From Membranipora membranacea (Eukaryota > Bryozoa > Gymnolaemata > Cheilostomatida > Membraniporidae), in assembly GCA_914767715.1 (NCBI GenBank), contig OU612065.1, positions 22,444,001-22,508,000 on the forward strand: DNA of 64,000 nucleotides. Direction: 5' to 3'. Of the stretch, positions 47,911-60,500 are shown piece by piece. The number at the start of each line of letters is the position of its first letter. Positions within the stretch are counted from its first letter, which is position 1. The notes below the pieces were generated by a model. That model did no database searches. It saw only the letters and a program-made list of their open reading frames with translations, and was not told the DNA's origin. The position numbers were made by a program, and so were the translations under genes.

Positions 47911-50900
47911 ATGGATTTTTTGGTGATCACTTTGATTCTGATGGCAGGATTATCCATCACCAGCCAAGCTCCAACTGAACCTGATATCACAACAGATGGT
48001 GAGTGGCAACAGCACTTAGTTCACAAGTGTAAATTAAATTAGCAGCGGCAAAAGAGTTTCTGTTGAACGCACACGATATATATGACATGAAGTCTAGCAT
48101 GCATCTTTGAAGCGGACACAAGCTTATCCTTCCATTCAAAAATGTAATGGCGCACAAAAATTGTGATTCCCCGCACCACGTCCTCCTTGCTGGTGTCTAA
48201 TTTTCTTTAGTTTGCATTGTTCATGTAGCATTTATATTCTTAGGTGATTGGTTCACTGACAGCAATACTGGATCTACAGAATCATATGACTTCTTGACTA
48301 GTAGCTCAACGGACAGAGAGATAAGATGCTTGGGTCGCTTCACCGGGTCAAGTTCCGATTACACAGCATTGACGCCGTCATGGATAACATGGGGATCTCA
48401 CAGCTGGCTGGATTATGACACCTATACTGGCTCGACTGAAGAGTACATCACTGGTTCTACGGGCTCCCCTCCCATGTTTACTGACTCAACAGATTCATGG
48501 CTCTCCACCACAATTCGATGTTGGTGGGCACATATGGGACGTAACAACCTTTGGGATCGGCAGAGTTCAGAAGGTAGGGCAGATGTAGCTAGTAATCTAC
48601 AGTTTTCGAGTAAACTCATATTGGCACCCCCTGGCTTATTTTGAATCTCGTCCGATACTGTGGGCTCAAATTGGGATCGACAGTCCTGAGGTGAAACGAT
48701 CCATGTAATATCAAAATATATCAAGTCTGTTTGGTTTTTGAGTCTCTACCCTTCTATGAGAGGGGGAGCTGCTCAAACTTGATCTAGTTATCAGCTGATA
48801 CTGAAACTTTATGCGTTGAACGACTGTTAATTTTTGTCAATCATATGCCTGCATGTATTTGGTTGATTGTTTTCAGAGGTAGAATATGACTCTGTAGTAG
48901 TGGGCGAGGCAGACGCTGTAGCACAGGAAGTAGAGGACAACTCTATTCAGTTCTCTCTTCAGGGAATGAGAGTTGAAGATGTAAGTGAAATAAAGTAGCC
49001 ACTGTAATGAAACGCCTGACTGACGTATCATGAGGGCTGTTGAGATGCGGCTAAACGCAAGACTATTGGTTCAGGCTTGTTCCAATTTATCAGATTTATG
49101 ACCCCTTCTTGGATTCCGACTTTATTTTCTTCAACATTAAATTTGATTAAACAGCAACTCTACTTATAATAACAATGACTGCTCTGTGTGATGGAAGGTT
49201 TTAAGTTTTTGCGGTTAAGGTTTAAAAGTTTTCCTGACCTATTTACTTCACCTATAATTGAACTCTCACTTTATGGTTCGTATCATTATCCATAATATGG
49301 TATCATCACAAACTTTTTGCTATTGTAATACATTACATACTGTAAAAGTTGATGGTCAGTCAACAAAAAATGCGTTATCGTCACTCCTGCTGTTTCTCCT
49401 GTTTCTGCTCCAAACAGATTGGTTGTGACTCAATATAGGAGCACTTAAGTACCATTAAAATATATTTTTATTTTAGTACACAATTGAGAAGGAGATCATA
49501 CTGTTTACTCTTCTGGCTGCGACTGCTAGTGAAGTCTGTGCTGAGGGGTCTTGTGATGCTGTCGGCCTCAACTCCAAGAGACTGTAAGTGTGGTTCATAA
49601 TCAACTCCGATATCTATCTTCATGGTCTAAATGCTTTCTATTAACATCTGATGTAAAAAAAGGTTTATAGTCTCTATATACCCTAGGAGAATAAAGTTTT
49701 TGCAGGAGATAAAGTGTGCAGTTTCACTCAGGCAGTAAAATAATGAACTTTATGGCTGGCTAACATTCACTCAACCCCACTAAAGTTTGTGCTTGCTAAC
49801 ATTTAGTCACCCAAAAAGCCGAGAAGCTAACCTAAATTCTAAATGGTAATATTTATTCCTAAAGAGTATTAGTGATATTTAGAAGATCTTAAGAGACTTA
49901 CTTACACTCTTCCTAATCACAATTAGATCAAATTTGCCTGAATTTTCGAGTTGCTCCCCCTCATTCAGCAAGCTCATGGTCGTTTTATCCAAGGAACTCC
50001 TTGGTTTATCTCTTACCAGTAAGAAAGGAGCAACTTAATGTAGATGGCTATCTCTCTTCTTGATGCAGTCATGAAATATTGTAGGAAGAGAGCAGCAATG
50101 GTTTTTACAGCTGATGACTTTGGTCGACTTCCTGGCTACCCGATGGATGATGGTCGGGGTGGTATTCTACTCGCTATTTACTCAAAGACATCAGATGGTA
50201 CAGGCGTGCTTGAAGCTGATAAACTCGTCACAGCAATCCAAAAAACATCTGCGGATATTGAGAAGATCTTAGGTTTGTTTGTTACCTGTGCTATGCATAG
50301 AGTTATAATGTATAATACCTCTATGGTTATATGGTACCAAATATGTTTCATTCATATTTCCATACTTCTTAATAACAATGTGGTTAGTCGATTAGGGGCA
50401 GCATACATTGTGCTAACAGCTGGTATCCCACAAAAGTGGAGCAACTCAGCCGTAGCTTAACGTGTCTCAAGTTTGGTAAAATATGACTGAATTCCGGATC
50501 GCTCCCATCGGCCCAAGGGGCAGCAATTCCAAATGCACAAATTGACCCAACTTATATCCTTGATTATTCAAAACCACCATGCAAGCCAAAATTTGGAGAT
50601 TCAAAATCTAGTCAAATACTTCTACCTTCATGCAGCCTGATTGTTAATATGAATCTCTTTTAGGTGTCACAATGACGTCACCGATACCAATAACGGACAA
50701 GTATGGATTAGACTCTACTACCGTCAATTGGTGGCATACTGATGGTGGTTGGTGGCTCGCTACTGAGATCCCTGATCATCGCTACACAACAACCATCATT
50801 GTCTCAGTTGTGGCAGCTGTGGTTGTCATCATTGTGATTATTGTTGCAATAGTTATAGTCAAGAGGCTGTTAGGGTGAGTCCTTTATTGGATCATGCATC

Positions 50901-51801
50901 GTGAATCAAAGTTTTGCAATTAGCAGAGACATTGTCACTGCGTTGGAAATGAGAGAATTGCGATTGTGCATGTGTTTTCATAGTTTGTCTACTACTGCGA
51001 CATTAGCTGTATAATCTCAGATCACTTATTTGACAAGTTTTAAATGGGCAAATGACATGGTGGTTAAATGCTGGAAGTTTGGGACATTTGTCCCAAACCC
51101 CTTGCTAAATGGATCAAATTTGAACCAACCTGCTTGCATTTGGAATTGCCCAGCAAAATGGGTGCGATTTGAAATGCAGGCAAATTAGATCCATTTATTT
51201 ATCCACTCAAGACCAATTGCAGCCCTCGTGATCAGAGGAATGAGGTGGATACCAATTACCGACCAACAACCATAATGAGAACAGATGATAGGAGAAAACC
51301 TCAGTCTCCTCAATACAGTACCAAACCATCGCCATTTATGACGGACCACGATTTGTCTGCCCCAGCTTATCATTCAATGCCTCAGGTGGTGGCACCCACC
51401 AGTGTTTTGTACCCTGCAGTAAGACCAATGTCTGCTAGCAAACAATTTCAGGAGCACTCTGGTTGGGGAACAACTAGCTCCCGTGACACATGCACACCAG
51501 TACAAGTCGACGAAAAAGGTAAAAAAATCCTGGTTTTCGTGTTGGTTTATTTTCCCATGGAAATGGTTATTACCCAATTGATGAAAAACCAACTGTCAGC
51601 AAGATTAATTCATGATTTAATTTTTAAAATGACTTTTGGAGTTGTCTTTTCTAATGCATGGCTCAGATAACTTCTATGGTGTTGTGTTTTGTATACAACA
51701 TACCTCTTCCATGATATTTTGTCATATCGACGGTCAGCATCAAGTGGTCCTGATCATATTTGGAATTATCCTGCTCAATTTTTGTTTCAGGAGGATGGTA
51801 G
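47911..51801 (+). CDS. Gene 3: membrane protein with short Ser/Thr segment, paralogue of the gene 1 C-terminus
   Basis: Exons 47911-47998, 48244-48573, 48877-48980, 49477-49583, 50085-50272, 50664-50874 and 51223-51518. The last exon is uncertain: an acceptor at 51790 gives G-G-W-stop (TAG 51799-51801), about 444 residues, while another at 51801 would read further. Signal peptide MDFLVITLILMAGLSITSQA. Exon 2 is Ser/Thr/Trp-rich with stalk-like units (TGSTEEYITGST). Exons 3-5 (104, 107, 188 nt; same phases) encode the module: NSIQFSLQGMRVEDY, EKEIILFTLLAATASEVC, CAEGSC and [15 protein letters not shown]. The splice joins SKRL to KR, creating RLKR|AAM, a furin consensus. Transmembrane helix TIIVSVVAAVVVIIVIIVAI plus VIV (about 50789-50862). 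The tail repeats the gene 1 motif [17 protein letters not shown] and CTPV, but has no PPxY. Confidence 0.8.
49920..50036. mobile_element. Short inverted-repeat element before gene 3 exon 5
   Basis: Contains AGATCAAATTTGCCTG and GTTGCTCC near the left side and GGAGCAAC near the right side, so it is palindromic around about 49980. It shares motifs with the elements at 42230 and 51108. Confidence 0.5.
50484..50556. mobile_element. Short repeat-family member in gene 3 intron 5
   Basis: Its reverse complement contains GCATTTGGAATTGC, shared with the element at 51108-51196, and it has GGATCGCTCCCATCGG, related to the stem at 20271. Boundaries approximate. Confidence 0.5.
51108..51196. mobile_element. 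89-nt MITE-like element in gene 3 intron 6
   Basis: Terminal inverted repeats AAATGGATCAAATTTG (51108-51123) and CAAATTAGATCCATTT (51181-51196) differ by one base. The inside holds GCATTTGGAATTGCCCAGC. It ends 26 nt before exon 7. Confidence 0.75.
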
Positions 51802-52191
51802 GGACATACACGGAACGCTCGGTTCCTGTGAGACAAGGATTCTGTTTGACGTTCGACCCCATACATAGTGAGTTCATATTTATTTTGACAACGGAACGGT
51901 TCTCCAAATCCAACATCATATCCAAATTCTGTGTTAATATATTACCTTTATAACAATGATAAGAGTTTTTATTATATTTTGTGACACCGGTATATCAAAT
52001 TTTGTCAGAACTTGTAGTTTTTAAAGCGGGCTAATCTGTGTGATGCAGTTCTTAACTGTTGATTTCAAATAATGTCCCTGCTCCAGGCCAGTTTACTAAA
52101 TTGAGTGTAATATATATTTGCCAGTACAGAACCATTGATGATAATGAATTTTATCTTCTAAATGAATATTTTTATTCTGTTACTTTTTTTA

Positions 52192-52197
52192 AATAAA
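52192..52197 (+). promoter_or_regulatory. Candidate poly(A) signal of gene 3
   Basis: AATAAA in TTTAAATAAATGTATAAC, about 390 nt after the TAG at 51801. Confidence 0.4.
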
Positions 52198-54879
52198 TGT
52201 ATAACTGACAGTTTCGGATTACTTCTAAAAAGGGATTACTTCTAAAAAGGGATTACTGATGTAGGCATCAAATAGCAAGATCCGTGTCCCTCCATTGTAC
52301 GAAAATGATTTTTATTTAGTAGGTAAAAGTTATTAGGAGATTTGATTGATTGATTGTATTTCTACCACTAACTGTAAAAGTTGATAGAAAAAGGTTGCTG
52401 TAAAGCAGAGCAGATAGAGCAGTTCATATGCACCTGTGGATGGATTAGGTACATGCATCACAATACTATAAGATATTTATATATAAAATCTACTATTTTA
52501 TTAGATTTTATGTTTGTTGGTACATTCAACTTTTTACACTTTACACTCTTGGCTGCTAACGCTTGCAGATGTACAAATGTGATATGGGCAAACTAAAATC
52601 GTTAAACTGTGCGCAAATCTTTGTGATGCAGATTCATTTACCACCATAATTTTCATAAACTACAGGACCGATTTTCTGGTTATGTTCTAGAAAGTCCATT
52701 AATGTTGGTAGAATTAGCACCCAGTACACACTAATTCATTTTGGGACAATCACAATATGGGCACATTTTCTTCTCGGATATATATTTCTGCACAGCGCAG
52801 TCAATATCTCTCGCTTTCATAATATTTTGTTCCCCTCCCTGAACCCTACCCATACTTAAACTAAGCTTGAGTTGGAAGCTTTGTTGGGGGGGGGGGGGAG
52901 GAGGGGGACCGCTCGACAACGCTTGCCAGGCTAGGTAAAACTGTGCCCTAGATCGTTATTTGAACTGAGGGATATAATGTTAAACAATAGTCTGGTATCC
53001 AATACAAATAAATACAAATTAATTATAATATTGTACATTATACTGTTAGTGACACTATGTATTGTTAATGTGTTAATGATTTTTATAGGTTGCGCCAATG
53101 AGACACTAGGCCACAAAAAAGTGGCCGTCTGACAAGTCTATTCGCATCTAGTGAAATTCCATCTCTATGAGCTGACCAATTGTATGCAGTTCCTAAACTA
53201 CTCACAAATATTTATCAGCTGGGTTACATCATCATATTATTGTGTATTATCCAGAGCTCAGCTGTAGTTGTTTTAGAAAGCTTTGTACACACCACTTCAA
53301 ATAAAGATACTGTTTGTTTAAGGTCCATTCAGCCTAGACAAATTTGTATATATTGAAATTTAATAGCATCGGCAGCTTAAATTTGTCGATATAATCACCA
53401 CTTCGGACTGCTGACTTTCACACAACCTGAAGAGCGCCCGAGCGGACAACTGACTGACACTGTGAGGATTTGTGACAATTAACTGGTAGGAAATAAATTT
53501 TTATCTACACGTTCTTATCTCTGGCTAGATATCATTTTGCCTGGGATATCACTAGAATTCGTAATCTTAAATATTTCAAAAATAAAAAAAGGCGCACTTC
53601 TTGGATGTTCAAATTTTCATATTACTTCTTCACTCACAGTTTTGGAAACTTCTTTTTATAGTTAGACTTGATTGGTTTATTGTGAATAAAACCATCCCAC
53701 CCTAGAGGGATAAGTTCACCATTTCATATAGAGTTGAAATAGTGATATTTATGGCTGGCTTAATCTATTTTGTATAATCTCCACCCTAGCTAGTGACGTT
53801 TGGTCCTAGCTTATATTCAGTCACTTGTAAACTAGCTAAACCAATCTCTGGCCAACAGTCATACCTCTACGGGAGGCAAAACTATAGGTGATGCCTTTGC
53901 CTAAAGTGTTTTGGTGTCTTTGCTGTTGAGAAATTGTTTTTTAATATTGGTTTGTGAACAATTATATTTCTTCCTACCCTTTGACTACAACTCATTGTGA
54001 TACATCGTACATTTACCTTTAATTTGTAGCAAAAAGAGGTTTGTGTTATTTGAAAAGGCAGTTGGATTACTCGCAAAGAAAACATCTATCTATCGCACCA
54101 AGGTAATTTTTCAAATTGCGACCACTGGGAGATAATTGAAAATGGTCCATCCAAAATTTTCTTAAATAATCGTTTTTCTGATATGAGTTCTATAACCAGT
54201 CCAACCTGTACAGCTGCCATAGGTCAGTAAATTTGTTTCCCTGACAAATAATCCGCATATTGAAGGTATAACATTGTGAGCGATAAAAGTTCCTGTGTAG
54301 CTCTCAATGGTTAAATTGCCAAAATCTAAAGGCATTTTAAATGGCATCCAAATTCCTTGTTCGAATTATGTCTCTGATTTAGTCTGAGCCCCCCCCCATA
54401 CTTTTGCCCCTCGCTTGACGGCCAAAACATATTATAAAATTTGTAATGCTGCAGTTTAGTTTATTAGGATTGAGATTATTGTTGAATGGTATGATATCAA
54501 AACATATAGAATTACAGGTGAATTAATTTAAGCACTTTTGTATTATGCCTTGTATTGGTTACAGAGCAGAACGTTTACATGTTTCTGTTTGCCAACCTTT
54601 CACCTTCACTTTAATGACATGACATAATGTTTATTTGATCTCCACAACCAAAGCCTTTATCTACATACGCAGAGCTGATGGAATTGCGACTACGCTTAAA
54701 TAAGAGGAGATTGTTTTACATATTGTGTGGACATAAGGCTCACATTTCTTGACCTTGGTCAAAGGTGACAAAGCATTTTCAAAGTTTGATTTTATAATTA
54801 GCTAACGCTTCTGATTGAATAAATTTTGGGGAATTTTTCTTCAGGAAGGAACGGGTGTTGAAATTAAAGTTGGCAGAGG
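52198..54879. other. Spacer between gene 3 and gene 4
   Basis: About 2.7 kb with no exon that I can support. It holds a poly-G/A tract at about 52884-52907, a poly-C tract near 54390, and small open frames on both strands with no recognisable protein features. Confidence 0.5.
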
Positions 54880-56543
54880 ATGAAACTTGGTCACATGCAG
54901 TTTGCTGCTGGTATATTGGTAGTGTTACTTACGTGTTGCACGTCTAACACATGGGCTCAAACATCAACCACAGCATGGACTCAAACATCAACCACAGCAG
55001 AGACGACTACAGGTATGTTAAAGCTTGTCCATCTTGGCCTCAACTTTTACATTAGACCTGACATGTTGTTTGGCAAAGCCTTTTATTACATATTGAAAAA
55101 TCATTTTTTTACTAAAAATCCAAGGCAATATTTCAAAAAGTTGATAAATTGATATCTTCATATATATCTTCGACATTTTTTCTGATGAAATAAGTGGAAT
55201 CGTCTTTTTATTGTCCCCTCACTTGGCAACATGATTCATTTTTAAAATGTCTCATCCAGAAGAACGCCTATCCTGGATCATTCTAATTACGCATGCTGAG
55301 GAATCACGACGACTAAACAGTCTTTGATCAAAGATGGTCTTCGCCAATTTAAAAAAATTTTTTTTGGTCAAAACAAATTTGAACAGTTTAGATAACAGTA
55401 GAGGGGTTTTTGCTGCTAATCTACCAATCACAGCGAATCAATGCATCCGGAATCAACACTCCACTGATTTTAGAAAACTATTTTTTAAAATGGAATTTTG
55501 GAGCAGTAATTTTACCACCTGATAGCTCTGCTGAAAAATTGGTCTCTCTGTTGAGCTGAGTCTCATTTCTATATTTCATCTTGTCTTGATATCAATAAAT
55601 CATTATAATTGCAGTAAAGATAGAGACAACCACTGAGGCAGAAACTTTGACTGTAACAACAACAACAGCAGAACCGACAACAGCCTCTGAAACAACAACA
55701 GTAGAGCCAACCACAGATTCCGATAATGTTAACACAACAACAACACCGGTAGAGCCATCAACTGGTACAGCGTCAACAACAGAGGCTTCTGACACAACAG
55801 CCAGTTCCACCACTGAATCTGATGTTACAGTTACAGGCTCAACCACCGATGGATCATCATTCAGCACAGATGGCTCCACGTTCAGCACTGGGTCCACCGA
55901 GGATTTCAGCACTGGATCAACTGATGCCTACTCAACTGGATCAACAGAGTTGTACTCAACTGGATCGACTGATGAGTTCTACACTGGATCGACAGATGAC
56001 TATTCAACTGGATCAACTGAGGAGTACTACACCGGCTACTTCACTGGATCAACTGAGGAATACTTCACCGGTTCAACAGATGACTTCTACACCGGTTCAA
56101 CAGATGACTTCTACACCGGTTCAACAGATGACTTCTACACCGGCTCAACAGATGAATACTACACCGGCTCAACTGAAGGATACGGCACCGGATCAACAGA
56201 CTATTCAACTGATGGTGAGTAAAATACCAATATTTTCTTACAAAGAATGTTCAGTCTGGGACAACCATTATCAACCACCCCTCCCCCATTCCTGAACAGT
56301 ACAGCCCTCAAATGAAGGGAAGAAAAATCTGTGTTTTTGCAGATCTTCTTAAAACTGTTAGAAATGTGGGTGGCAGATATCTCTTTTTGCTTTGCAATAT
56401 TCCACCCCCCACCTTCAGGATTGGGGTGTAGCCGCTAATTGCTACTCAACTGCATAACGTTTTAAAAATTAACACAGGGTCATCTCTCTTTGAGAGTTCA
56501 TATGGGTTGAGTTCTACTGAGCCAACAAGTGGATACACAGAAG
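54880..56543 (+). CDS. Gene 4: secreted or surface Ser/Thr-rich mucin-like protein (3' end unresolved)
   Basis: Exons 54880-55012, 55615-56214 and 56478-56543, with phase 1 at each join; 266 codons so far. MKLGHMQFAAGILVVLLTCC opens a signal peptide, followed by two copies of AQTSTTAWTQTSTTA-like sequence. Exon 2 starts Thr-rich (TVTTTTAEPTTASETTT), passes through TDGSSFSTDGSTFSTGSTED, which matches the gene 5 repeat, and ends in octapeptide units (FYTGSTDD three times) like those of gene 1. There is no Cys after the signal region and no transmembrane helix. A terminal exon at 56777-56826 (ending LIYKLK-stop) is phase-compatible but unconvincing. The last donor (phase 1) would also join the gene 5 repeat exon at 57909, so genes 4 and 5 may share a transcript. 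Confidence 0.7.
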
Positions 56544-57580
56544 GTAATTATTTTATTTTAGCTTTTTCCATCAGTACTAACTTTAGACAACAATAATTTA
56601 CTGCAATAAGTGTTATGTAGATGTGGGGAATAATGACAGTATTGTATATATTATATTATATTCAAATTCTGGTCCACGTTAACATTCAAAATTAACATGC
56701 TATGAGACTCTGTTTGTTAACATAATATTAACATACAGTTTTAGTATGGGAAAAATATTTATTGCCTTTCATGCAGGAGAGGTTCTTCCAAGTATTAATT
56801 GTGTCTTGATCTACAAATTAAAATAATCACAAACAGTATTATGATTAGCAAACAAATATGGTCATTGGTATCTTCAGCCAATAATTGTTTCATTGATAAT
56901 TAAAAACACACTGGAAAATTAGCAACAAAAAATGGTCAGAAGAAATGATTATAAGTTTTCCAGTGCCACCCAATGTTATCTAACTGAAAACTTTCCTTAC
57001 TCAGATATCACCTTTAGTTGTAGTTTGGCTACGACACATTTATTACAATTCAGCCACATTCTATTAAAGTTAATCCTAAGCTCTGCTATTGTCTCGTCAA
57101 GGCTGAATATCACAGCCATTTTTTAGTTCTTTACTCCCAGACCTTTCATTCACAAAATCTCAATATCTTCTTCTGTCTCATGTACTGATTAGGAAGGGTC
57201 CGGGATCACTCCTTGCTGTACCAAAGGTGAACTTAAATTACCATTCATGCAGCTGTTTTATACATGCATGTTTTATACATGCATTTCTACATAATTGTGA
57301 CGGGCCTAACCTCTATCTAATACTTAACTCGCCATTTTGAATTATCTTCTCACATCTTCATGAAATTGAAACCCCTAAGTGATCTCCATCCCAAATCCAT
57401 GCACTGTTTTGGAATAGTTGGAAATTTGAAGCAATAGGTTCCAAACCTCAGAGACCTGCTCATCATACAATATTCTCGACAAACGATGAGTTACGAACGA
57501 CTTCCAGGTTTACGGCTACCAAGAAAATCCGCTTAAAGTTTAGCCTGTCGGAGGTTTCACGTAGTCAATTATTTGCTATC
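56544..57580. other. Spacer or intron between gene 4 and gene 5
   Basis: About 1 kb of AT-rich DNA. A possible exon 57193-57226 (GAAGGGTCCGGG.., followed by gtgaac) has incompatible phase. No promoter motif that I would defend. Confidence 0.4.
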
Positions 57581-60500
57581 ATGTCTTTATCGTTGATGCT
57601 CCTGCTTTTAGACCATACCCTTGGGTTCACAGGTAAACTTTATACAATATCTTTCAACTAAAATCGTGGTTATTCCAACTTATAAATGTATCTCTAAAAT
57701 ACCTATCAATCAATTCGTCTTTGGGTCTACTTCATACCTTTTCAAACACCGAGGTTGCCATGAATGGATTCTTGACATAATCTCTTCATTTCATGTTGAT
57801 GGAATATTGTCATTTTAAAAAAAGGTTCTCATTGTTTGCAATTGTTTTCGTACTTCACATCATCATCTATCTGTATTGAGCCTCATAGATCAAAGTTTAC
57901 TTTCTCAGGTACAACTGGGTTCACAGGTAGTACTGATACTCCTGACACGACAGCCAGTTCGACCACCGAATCTGATGCTACTGGCTCAACTACCGATGGA
58001 TCAACATTCAGCACAGATGGCTCCTCGCTTAGCACTGGATCCACCGAGGATTTCAGCAGAAGCTCATCCGGCAGCATTGAGCCTCATAGCTCAAAGACTA
58101 CTTTCTCAAGCTCAACAGAGTTCACAGATAGTACAGTTGCATCCGACGCAACAGCAAGTTCCACCACCGAATCTGATGCTACCGGCTCGTCTACCGATGG
58201 ATCAACATTCAGCACAGATGGCTCCTCGCTCAGCACTGGATCCACCGAGGATTTCAGCAGAAGCTCATCCAGCAGCATTGAGCCTCATAGCTCAAAGACT
58301 ACTTTCTCAAGTTCAACAGAGTTCACAGATAGTACAGTTGCTTCCGACACAACAGCAAGTTCCACCACCGAATCTGATGCTACCGGCTCGACTACCGATG
58401 GATCAACATTCAGCACAGATGGCTCCTCGCTCAGCACTGGATCCACCGAGGATTTCAGCAGAAGCTCATCCAGCAGCATTGAACCTCATAGCTCAAAGAC
58501 TTCTTTCTCAAGTTCAACAGAGTTCACAGATAATGCAGTTGCTTCCGACACAACAGCCAGTTCCACCACCCAATCTGATGCTACCGACTCAACTACCGAT
58601 GAATCAACATTCAGCACAGATGGCTCCTCGCTCAGCACTGGATCCACGGAGGATTTCAGCAGAAGCTCATCCAGCAGCATTGAGCCTCATAGCTCAAAGA
58701 CTACTTTCTCAAGTTCAACAGAGTTCACAGATAGTGCAGTTGCTTCAGACACAACAGCCAGTTCCACCACCGAATCTGATGCTACCAACTCGTCTACCGA
58801 TGGATCAACATTCAGCACAGATGGCTCCTCGCTCAGCACTGGATCCACCGAGGATTTCAGCAGAAGCTCATCCAGCAGCATTGAACCTCATAGCTCAAAG
58901 ACTACTTTCTCAAGTTCAACAGAGTTCACAGATAGTACAGTTGCTTCCGACACAACAGCAAGTTCCACCACCGAATCTGATGCTACCGGCTCGTCTACCG
59001 ATGGATCAACATTCAGCACAGATGGCTCCTCGCTCAGCACTGGATCCACCGAGGATTTCAGCAGAAGCTCATCTGGCAGCATTGAGCCTCATAGCTCAAA
59101 GACTACTTTCTCAAGTTCAACAGAGTTCACAGATAGTACAGTTGCTTTTGACACAACAGCAAGTTCCACCACCGAATCTGATGCTACCGGCTCGACTACC
59201 GATGGATCAACATTCAGCACAGATGGCTCCTCACTCAGCACTGGATCCACCGAGGATTTCAGCAGAAGCTCATCCAGCAGCATTGAACCTCATAGCTCAA
59301 AGACTTCTTTCACAAGTTCAACAGAGTTCACAGATAGTGCAGTTGCTTCCGAAACAGCAGCCAGTTCCACCACCCAATCTGATGCTACCGACTCAACTAC
59401 CGATGAATCAACATTCAGCACAGATGGCTCCTCGCTCAGCACTGGATCTACCGAGGATTTCAGCAGAAGTTCATCCAGCAGCATTGAGCCTCATAGCTCA
59501 AAGACTTCTTTCTCAAGTTCAACAGAGTTCACAGATAGTGCAGTTGCTTCCGACACAACAGCCAGTTCCACCACCCAATCTGATGCTACCGACTCAACTA
59601 CTGATAGATCAACATTCAGCACAGATTGCTCCTCGTTCAGCACCGGATCCACCGTGGATTTCAGCAGAAGCTCATCCAGCAGCATTGAGCCTCATAGCTC
59701 AAAGACTACTTTCTCAAGTTCAACAGAGTTCACAGATAGTACAGTTGCTTCCGACACAACAGCCAGTTCCACCACCCAATCTGATGCTACCGACTCAACT
59801 ACCGATGAATCAACATTCAGCACAGATGGCTCCTCGCTCAGCACTGGATCCACGGAGGATTTCAGCAGAAGCTCATCCAGCAGCATTGAGCCTCATAGCT
59901 CAAAGACTACTTTCTCAAGTTCAACAGAGTTCACAGATAGTGCAGTTGCTTCAGACACAACAGCCAGTTCCACCACCGAATCTGATGCTACCGGCTCGTC
60001 TACCGATGGATCAACATTCAGCACAGATGGCTCCTCGCTCAGCACTGGATCCACCGAGGATTTCAGCAGAAGCTCATCTGGCAGCATTGAGCCTCATAGC
60101 TCAAAGACTACTTTCTCAAGTTCAACAGAGTTCACAGATAGTACAGTTGCTTTTGACACAACAGCAAGTTCCACCACCGAATCTGATGCTACCGGCTCGA
60201 CTACCGATGGATCAACATTCAGCACAGATGGCTCCTCACTCAGCACTGGATCCACCGAGGATTTCAGCAGAAGCTCATCCAGCAGCATTGAACCTCATAG
60301 CTCAAAGACTTCTTTCTCAAGTTCAACAGAGTTCACAGATAGTGCAGTTGCTTCCGACACAACAGCCAGTTCCACCACCCAATCTGATGCTACCGACTCA
60401 ACTACCGATGAATCAACATTCAGCACAGATGGCTCCTCGCTCAGCACTGGATCTACCGAGGATTTCAGCAGAAGTTCATCCAGCAGCATTGAGCCTCATA

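Noticed and set aside
52884-52910. Poly-G tract as a possible G-quadruplex
   Set aside because: A single homopolymer-like run in non-coding DNA; no further support for a function.
57193-57226. Possible exon GAAGGGTCC..CAAAG with good splice sites
   Set aside because: It would enter in phase 1 and leave in phase 2, which does not fit the next exon (phase 1).
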